Shown piece by piece: positions 57,941-64,000 of a stretch of 64,000 nt of DNA. Source of the stretch: Rhineura floridana (Eukaryota; Chordata; Lepidosauria; Squamata; Rhineuridae). Both the position numbers and the translations under genes were made by a program. The stretch is from contig NC_084480.1 of NCBI RefSeq assembly GCF_030035675.1, positions 22,835,263 to 22,899,262 on the forward strand. The letters run 5' to 3'. The notes under the pieces were generated by a model. The model was not told the DNA's origin. It made no database searches and saw nothing but the letters and a program-made list of their open reading frames with translations. Numbering within the stretch: the stretch's first letter is position 1; each line of letters begins with the position of its first letter.

Positions 57941-58276
57941 AGGGTTGCCAGGTTCATGGCCTGAGACTGATCCTGTATCTTTAGGAGAAGAGAAAGTCAG
58001 CCAAGTGCAGGTGTTCTTGCAACTCTGTAATGGGAAAAAGCACAAGATGGAATTCTCTCTTCCCCCTGCACAACTTTTAAAGATACAGAAGACCTCTTGG
58101 TTGCCAGGCCCAGTCTCCAAGAGGTCTTCTGTATCTTTGAAAGTTGTGCAAGGGGAAGGGGGAATTCCACCTTTTGTTTTTTCCCATTACAGTGTTGCAA
58201 GAACACCTGCACTTGGCTGACACTCTCTTCTCCTAAAGATACAGGATCAGTCTCAGGCCATGGACCTGGCAACCCT
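57941..58276. repeat. Long near-perfect inverted repeat, 160-bp arms
   Basis: Left arm 57941-58100 and right arm 58117-58276 are reverse complements with few mismatches, around a 16-bp loop. The outer ends read AGGGTTGCCAGG and CCTGGCAACCCT. Flanks TAGAGAGT and AATAGAGT agree at 6 of 8 bases. Single-arm relatives occur at 21900-22074 and 33069-33207. Probably a foldback DNA transposon, perhaps hAT-related. Confidence 0.85.
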
Positions 58277-58448
58277 AATAGAGTGGTGTCTTCAGTGATA
58301 CAGGAAGAGGGACTTCGTCAAAGATAACTGGGGATTTATTTACACCAGTTTCTCTGTTTTTATCTGTAATACGCTGGTGAGTATGCTGTTTCCCTTTTGA
58401 GTCTGGTCATGCTACATATTGAGAGCTAGTGCGATGTAGTGGTTAGAG

Positions 58449-58563
58449 CAGCCTTTCCCAGCCTAGTGCCTTCAAGTTGTTTTGCACTACAATGGCCATG
58501 ATGGCTGCGGATGATGGGATTGCAATTCATATGATCTGGTGGACTCCAGGTTGGGAAAGGCTA
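58449..58563. mobile_element. Palindromic MITE (family W), degraded
   Basis: Ends AGCCTTTCCCAGCCT and AGGTTGGGAAAGGCT are inverted; core diverged. Confidence 0.65.
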
Positions 58564-59068
58564 GGCTTGAGCTGGGGGTCCAAGTTCAAATCCCCAGTTA
58601 TGAAGCTCACTGGGTGGTCTTGGACCAGTCACTCTCTCTCCACCTAACCTACCTTACAGGACTATTGTGAGGATATAGTGGTGGGGAGGGCAGAACCATG
58701 TACATTTCCTTGAGCCCATGGGAGGGAAGATGGGGTATAAATGCAATTTAATCACACAAGTCTGTATTCAAGTAAGTCCTACTCAGAGTAGACCCACTGA
58801 AATAAATGAATTTCAGTCATATCAATTAACTTTAATGGGTCTATTCTGAGTAGGACCATTAGTGAATGCCACCCCTTTACTCTGCATCCCCTTTATAGGC
58901 TGTGACAGATGCAGGGTTTGAGCGTTTGTCTAAGGGGGGGCTTCTTTCTTACTGCCCTGTATATTGATGTCATCTTCCTCCTTCAGTTAAAGTGAACTAT
59001 CTGTCAGTGTTGACGTTGCCTCCTCCACCATTTCTTTCTGAACCAGGGTAATTACCCACATTAACATG

Positions 59069-59527
59069 CAGGGCCGGTTATAAAGGGCGGCCAGGTTGGG
59101 CACTGGCCCAAGGCCCCTAGAGCTACAGGAGCCCCTGAGGAGCCCTCTGCTCCCCTTCTGCGATCCGTGCCCCCCACGCCCCCCCCTTACCTGTCAGCCA
59201 GCTTTTTAGCATTGCCCTTAATGAAGATGGCGGCCGCAACTTCCCTAAGGTACTGAAGCCGCTGCTGCCATCTTAGTTGATGGCAGAGATGTGTGCGCGT
59301 AGCATGCACGTGTGCCATCAACAAAGATGGCGGCAGAGGCTTCACTCCCCTTAGGGAAACCGCAGCCGCCATCTTCATTAAGGGCAATGGTAAAGACTAG
59401 ACAGGTAGGGGGGCCGTGGGCCGTGGGGGGGCACGCGCACGTGCATACATGCACGCACGCACACACACACCGGGGGCCCAGGGCAAGCTGATGCCCAAGG
59501 GCTCCCGCATGCCTGGAGCTGGCCCTG
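59069..59527. mobile_element. GC-rich hAT-like MITE with four YY1-like sites
   Basis: Ends CAGGGCCGG and CTGGCCCTG are inverted, and the element is flanked by an exact 8-bp duplication TTAACATG (59061-59068 and 59528-59535), diagnostic of the hAT superfamily. No transposase frame. Inside is a near-perfect 40-bp inverted repeat (59211-59250 against 59349-59388). AAGATGGCGGC-type motifs lie at 59224-59234, 59264-59274 (reverse, one mismatch), 59324-59334 and 59365-59375 (reverse), matching the YY1 consensus. It sits about 1 kb past the CPLX4 stop. Confidence 0.85.
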
Positions 59528-59539
59528 TTAACATGCACA

Positions 59540-60544
59540 ACCCCATGTTCTTGTGCATGTGCCTAGCATTCAAAAAGCACTCTTGGAAAGCTGGAATCAC
59601 CCTTAAGTGCACCCATTTTGCATTCCAACAGTTGGCATAATTCGACCAAGCCTTCTGGATAAACGCAAGCATAAATGAAATGAGTGGAACCTTTGATAAC
59701 TGGAGAAAATCAGAAGTTGGACTGCTGTGAGAATCATACAGTAGCCCTGCTAAAGTCACCACTTTTTTAATTAGTCCTTTGCCTGTGTGTTTGATAGCAT
59801 CTGGGCTTGCACAAATATACCAGGTGAAGGTTTTCCTGGAATGAGATGAGAAAAGCTTCACCTATTATGTAATAGTCTTGTGTTTGCTTTTGGAGTCAAT
59901 AAAACAAATAATATGTCTATAACTGGCAATGATCAAACATTCTGAAAGAACCTGTTGTTTTCTTTCCTACAGAAGGATTCTATGCTTTCAAGGTAATGCA
60001 AAATCTGTGATATATAGGGTGAGAGAAGGTGGGGAGTTTGTCCCTTTGTATTAAAAGGATTCTCCCTTTACTCTACAACATCGCTCACCTCCTGCCATGG
60101 AATATAATGGGTACCTTTTCTGCACAGCAAAGTCAGTGTGTAGAATAGAAACCACACAGCTCTAATGTTTCTTATCTAGGAAAACATGCTCTCATAATCA
60201 CAGGTAAGAACTACCGCCCTCCTCTTAAATTCTGCAAAGCAGCTGAAACCACTTCCATTCACAGGTGAATCTTGTCATGTAATTCTGAACCTGACAACAT
60301 GATGGGTTTTTGGTGAGGTCCCAGGTGAGCAACTGTATTAGCAACTGCAGCTGTAGGCTTGGATAACTACCTGCAGCTTTGGAATCCCCCCCCCATCATG
60401 TCAATACATTTACCTTATTTTTTTATATTATTATTTTTTGGGGGGATAGCAAAAATCTTTCCTCATGGAGGGATAGAGAGTGAGCAGGCCATAGTTATCC
60501 ATTTCTATGGAGCATTTGTATACAGATCTTGTAAATGTCTCTAT
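59540..60544 (-). other. CPLX4: CPLX4 3' flank / probable 3' UTR
   Basis: Unique-looking sequence beyond the CPLX4 stop. No convincing minus-strand AATAAA close by, so the UTR end is unknown. Confidence 0.4.
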
Positions 60545-60772
60545 TTACATGATAGAACACTTCTGTTCAGCTGCCTGCTTAATATCAGTGAAGGTTGCTT
60601 GAGCCTTTTCTTTGATAGTGTCCATGTCCATGTTCTGGATGTTCTGAAGTTGTCTGAGAATAAAATCCTTGTCCTCTTCTTCCACTTGATCTTCTGCCAT
60701 CATTTTCTGAAGGTCTTCCGGCAAGTCCACATCGTCTCCAGCCATCTGGATCTGATTCTCATCTAGTTCGCT
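60545..60772 (-). CDS. CPLX4: Complexin-4, last coding exon (partial gene)
   Basis: C-terminal exon of complexin-4, a SNARE-complex-binding regulator of vesicle fusion at retinal ribbon synapses. After the acceptor ctccctcctcag the exon reads [20 protein letters not shown] and continues through an acidic EEED stretch, [20 protein letters not shown] and the terminal CSIM, then TAA. This closely follows the C-terminus of human CPLX4. CSIM is a CAAX box, the prenylation signal that separates complexins 3 and 4 from 1 and 2. The 75 residues include the end of the region after the SNARE-binding helix; the helix is encoded upstream. Exons 1 and 2 were not found to 64000 and should lie beyond it. 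Gene order RAX then CPLX4, both minus, matches human. CPLX3 is the alternative, but synteny and sequence favour CPLX4. Confidence 0.95.
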   Translation of the reverse strand, partial: SELDENQIQMAGDDVDLPEDLQKMMAEDQVEEEDKDFILRQLQNIQNMDMDTIKEKAQATFTDIKQAAEQKCSIM

Positions 60773-60884
60773 CTGAGGAGGGAGAAAAGAGGAGAGGAAG
60801 GAAATATAAGTATAGGCAGGCAGGGAGGTGCACTAAAAATGTAAATTTAAATTCTCGCATTAAATTCTGTGCCAAGAAAAACAA

Positions 60885-61075
60885 AGGAAGCTGCCTTATA
60901 CTGAGTCAAACCATTGGTCCATCAAGCTCAGTATTGTCTACACTGACTGGCAGCAGCTCTCTAGTGTTTCCGGCAGGGGACATTCCCGGCCCTACTTGGA
61001 GATGCTGGGGATTGAAGCTGGGTCTTTCTGCATGCAAAGCAGATGCTCTACCACTAAGCGACAGTCCTTCCCCAA
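60885..61075 (-). mobile_element. tRNA-derived SINE (family M), reverse, CPLX4 intron
   Basis: AAGCTGCCTTATACTGAGTC, CCATTGGTCCATCAAGCTCA, GAAGCTGGGTCTTTCTGCAT and CTACCACTAAGCGACAGTCC in reverse. Confidence 0.82.
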
Positions 61076-61502
61076 AAACCTATTGCACCGATTGTAAGTT
61101 TAGACAGAAACATTTAGTAATTGCTATTACTCTTTTCCATCCCTTTTAATTTCTTAATGTGTCTTATTCCTATTTATTGTCAAACCTTATTTTTTGGATT
61201 GTCATATTTCGCCAAGACATTGTTACCATTATAACATCATATCTATACCCTGAAGGCCTTTGGAGGCATGGTACCCACAGGAGATGGGTAGCAACCCCTA
61301 GTATAGTGTTTTCCTTGGAAATGTTATTGGGCATTAATCTATGCCATCAAGCATTCTGTTTTCTGACTCAGCTATTGCATGAGGGTTATCTTGCCTATGC
61401 ACATATACTTTCCTGATTCATTTCAGTGCATATGCCAAAGGAATTAGAGCTGGACCTGCCCCCTCTGTTATAGTAAACGGTAAAGCCTATAGGAACACAT
61501 GC

Positions 61503-61612
61503 AGGGATTGGCAACCTATGATCCTCCAGATATTCTTGAACTACAACTCCCATTGGCCCCAGTCAGTATGGCCAAGGGTCAGGAACTGTAGTCCAACATC
61601 TGGTGTAGGGAT
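61503..61612. mobile_element. Palindromic MITE (family W), partial
   Basis: GGCAACCTATGATCCTCCAG start, core ACTACAACTCCCATTGG, ends after GTCCAACATCTGG. Confidence 0.6.
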
Positions 61613-62028
61613 GAACGAATATATCAATGATACTTTCTCTCACTTTCTCATTTTTTCCAATCTCAATTTCAGTTCTCTACATTTCCGCATCAGTTTGCAA
61701 TTAAAAAACAAATCATGAAAATTCCTCAGCATTTTAGAGGATGTACATGTTTATATGCTATTTTCTCTAATATATGCATCTTTGCAAGCAATTTCCCCCA
61801 ATATAATGCATTTTTGTATGTTATTTTCACCGATACCTGAATTTTATGCACACTTTCCACTAAACTATACGTTTGTACACATCTGGCTGGGGAACTGCAT
61901 TGCAAAATTCAGAGAAGGGCAAATGTTGAAATAGAACTTTTTCAGTTCACGTATTGTTTCAGGAAGTATGAATTAGGGTTTCATATTAAAATGTGAACTA
62001 AACATAATTTCTCCTCTACCCCTAATAT
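61613..62028 (+). repeat. AT-rich repeat (family F)
   Basis: GTAGGGATGAACGAATATAT to TTTCTCCTCTACCCCTA. Confidence 0.68.
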
Positions 62029-62640
62029 TCTGGAGGGTCACAGATCTCCCACTCCTGACATATAGGATCCCTCTTTCCAACTATGTAGTTCCCCTGAAAA
62101 CTTCATGAAAACTGTCATCTGCAAATACATACTGAAACAAAATAATACGCTGGTCTTTTATCTACAAAGGATAAACATGTGAGTAAATAACTGGTTAAGC
62201 TGCTGGCCAACTATTCTGTTCCTAAAAGGCTATGCTATTCATGCACTGCGCGCACGCACACACACACATTCATTCATTCATTCATATTCACGCCCATTTT
62301 TATTCAAATCCACGATCCCATCTTACATTCTGAAACAGCATTGATGCTTATTCCTCTTGGCCTTTAGCTGCTGTCAGGCTTTGTTTTGGAGATGTAATGA
62401 AGCATTAATACTTATCTTGGATGGATGAACTGTGTTGTTGTTTAAAAAAATAAAAATCATGTGCGTAAAATGTTGGGTCCATCAGAACTCATAGCAAAAA
62501 TCTAACCAAAATGGCCATTGTCTGAAGAATGGACTGGTTCCGTTAACAAGGCATTATATAGGAAACAGGAAACAAAGTAAGCCCTATATATACTCACTGA
62601 GGCTAACTTCTGAGTTAACAAGGATAGGAATGGTCTGCAT

Positions 62641-63238
62641 TAGGGACGGAAAGATCTGTCAATTTCGGTCCTCTCCAGTCTTAAATTTTCTGTGGTGGCC
62701 CCCACTCTCTGGAACTCCCTCCCATGTGATCTTCGACATGCCCCTTCCCTAGATGTATTCCGCAAGGCCCTGAAGACGTGGTTATTCCAACAAGCCTTTG
62801 AGGTCCTTGGGATGGGTAAATCGTCATGAGTCTGTCATCTATCGTATGTTGTTAATTTAATTGCTTTTATATGTATTGATGACTGTCCAGTATTTCTATC
62901 TATTGTTTTAATGTGATTGCATCTGATATTATTGTATTTTATCTTTTTTAATGTACGTCGCCTAGAGTGGCTAATTGCCAGATACGTGACAAACAAATTA
63001 ATTATTATTATTATTATTATTATTAAATTCAGTTCTGCAGCAATTTGCAATTTTTTAAAATGCACACTATACCCCAATATATACACATTACTCGGCTGGA
63101 AAACTGCATTGCAAAATTTGGAGAAGTGAGAATTTCAAGAGGTAGCTGTGTTATGGTTCTCATTTTGTTTCAGAAAATGTGAATTAGGTAGGTTTACCCT
63201 TTAATGCAAGCCAAATCAAATTTCTCCCCCATCCATAG
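62641..63238 (+). repeat. AT-rich repeat (family F), split by an L2-like LINE
   Basis: Left part 62641-62689 (TTAGGGACGGAAAGATCTGTC) and right part 63029-63238 join around the LINE at 62690-63028. Confidence 0.68.
62690..63028 (+). mobile_element. L2-like LINE 3' end inserted in family F repeat
   Basis: TCTCTGGAACTCCCTCCC and TTCCGCAAGGCCCTGAAGAC are the usual L2-like C-terminal coding words; the tail ends with an ATT microsatellite. TTAAATT-like sequence occurs on both sides as a probable target duplication. Confidence 0.7.
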
Positions 63239-64000
63239 CTGCATGGCATCCTGTTCTGAACATCTTCCAGTGACTGAAAGTCATTATTATAGTTCCTCCG
63301 AATTTTCACATAAAAACTTCCAAGGTTTTGTGTTTTCAACGCTTGTTTAGGGGTTGTATCTTAGGAGAGTCCAGAATATGATTACTGAATTCCTTTAAAG
63401 TTTGACTCATCACCTGCTAAAAGTCAGAGCCCTATGCCTATTTTGCATCGATTTCATTTAGCAACAACTAATCAAACCCTTTTGTTCTTATGAGTCTCAC
63501 TTAAAATAACAACAGCGTATCTTTGATCAATTCCTTTGCAGAGCCCTGGGATCTCTGCTGATGAGAGGTGGTCAATTAATTCAATAAATAAACAAACAAA
63601 TAAATACATCTCATTATTATTATTAATAAAATTTCTATGCTGCTTAAAATCTTGACCTCCTTGGAGGAAAAGAGAGATATAAGTGTAATAAACAAACAAA
63701 TACGAAGAGTTGTAGCCAACGAAGATGTCCCATTAGTATAAAACCTTCAGCCTGCACAATAGGATTTCCTCTTCCTCTCCCTGCCCCACATGTCTGCTGC
63801 ACACCCCCAAATCTGTTCTGGGAGTTCCTCCAAGTCTCCGGAGCAGATTAGGGACATGTGGGGAGGAGAAGAGAGGGGTCCTGCTGTTCAGGCAGAAGTC
63901 TTTGTGCTAACAGGACAACATCATTGGCTACAACTCCAAGCACTGTGCAAACGTTAAAGAGAGACAAAACCTGGCCATGGACTCACAATTTGACAAACGG

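Larger units (their letters stand above)
60773..64000 (-). other. CPLX4: Probable CPLX4 intron with repeats
   Basis: No further complexin exon was recognised. The stretch contains a reversed tRNA-derived SINE (60885-61075), a palindromic element (61503-61612), AT-rich family F copies and an L2-like tail. The last kilobase shows only short A/T-rich microsatellites and unassigned sequence. Confidence 0.6.

Noticed and set aside
57945-58272. Two similar open frames facing each other
   Set aside because: Mirror products of the 336-bp inverted repeat, not genes.
60359-60766. 135-codon plus-strand frame
   Set aside because: Lies opposite the CPLX4 exon and its flank; the minus strand clearly encodes the complexin C-terminus.

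Overview
The window is nuclear DNA from a vertebrate, most likely a squamate reptile (lizard or snake). It has split genes with GT-AG introns and long non-coding stretches. It also carries the squamate repeat mix: Sauria-type SINEs whose 3' tail matches Bov-B LINEs, Bov-B itself, CR1-like, L2-like and L1 LINEs, tRNA-derived SINEs and many short hAT-like DNA transposons. The species cannot be fixed from the sequence alone.

Three host genes are recognisable, and their order and orientation match human 18q21.32 (GRP plus, RAX minus, CPLX4 minus). (1) GRP, plus strand, 3' part only: exon 2 at 4436-4686 and the last coding exon at 10544-10597, with a probable poly(A) signal at 11091-11096. Exon 1 (signal peptide and most of the bombesin-like peptide) was not found and is probably upstream of the window. 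The peptide ends Gly-His-Phe-Met before the amidation/cleavage signal, where known GRPs have Gly-His-Leu-Met. (2) RAX, minus strand, complete: exon 1 CDS 44268-43959, exon 2 39582-39341, exon 3 32016-31564; 334 codons plus stop. The paired-like homeodomain is split by an intron between homeodomain residues 46 and 47. Exon 1 lies in a CpG-rich island. (3) CPLX4, minus strand, last coding exon only at 60772-60545, ending in a CAAX box; the other exons should lie beyond 64000.

Layout: 1-4435 repeats and probable GRP intron 1; 4436-11115 the GRP 3' part with repeat-rich intron 2; 11116-30830 intergenic, mostly layered transposons, with two repeat-poor stretches (about 20440-21330 and 22620-23400) that are the best enhancer candidates between GRP and RAX; 30830-44900 RAX with flanks and promoter island; 45000-46300 repeat-poor RAX upstream DNA with homeodomain-, Sox- and Otx-like motifs; 46300-60540 intergenic repeats; 60545-60772 CPLX4 exon; 60773-64000 probable CPLX4 intron with nested repeats.

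The three genes do not form a pathway. RAX is an eye-field and retinal transcription factor, CPLX4 a complexin of retinal ribbon synapses, and GRP a secreted neuropeptide precursor. RAX and CPLX4 are both linked to the retina, so shared regulatory DNA is conceivable but not shown. No CRISPR, operon, rRNA or retroviral element was seen. No clearly new gene system was found. The observations most worth checking are the Phe substitution in GRP, a hAT-like element carrying four YY1-like sites near CPLX4, a hAT-like family with exact 8-bp target duplications, a 336-bp near-perfect hairpin, and the candidate RAX regulatory elements.
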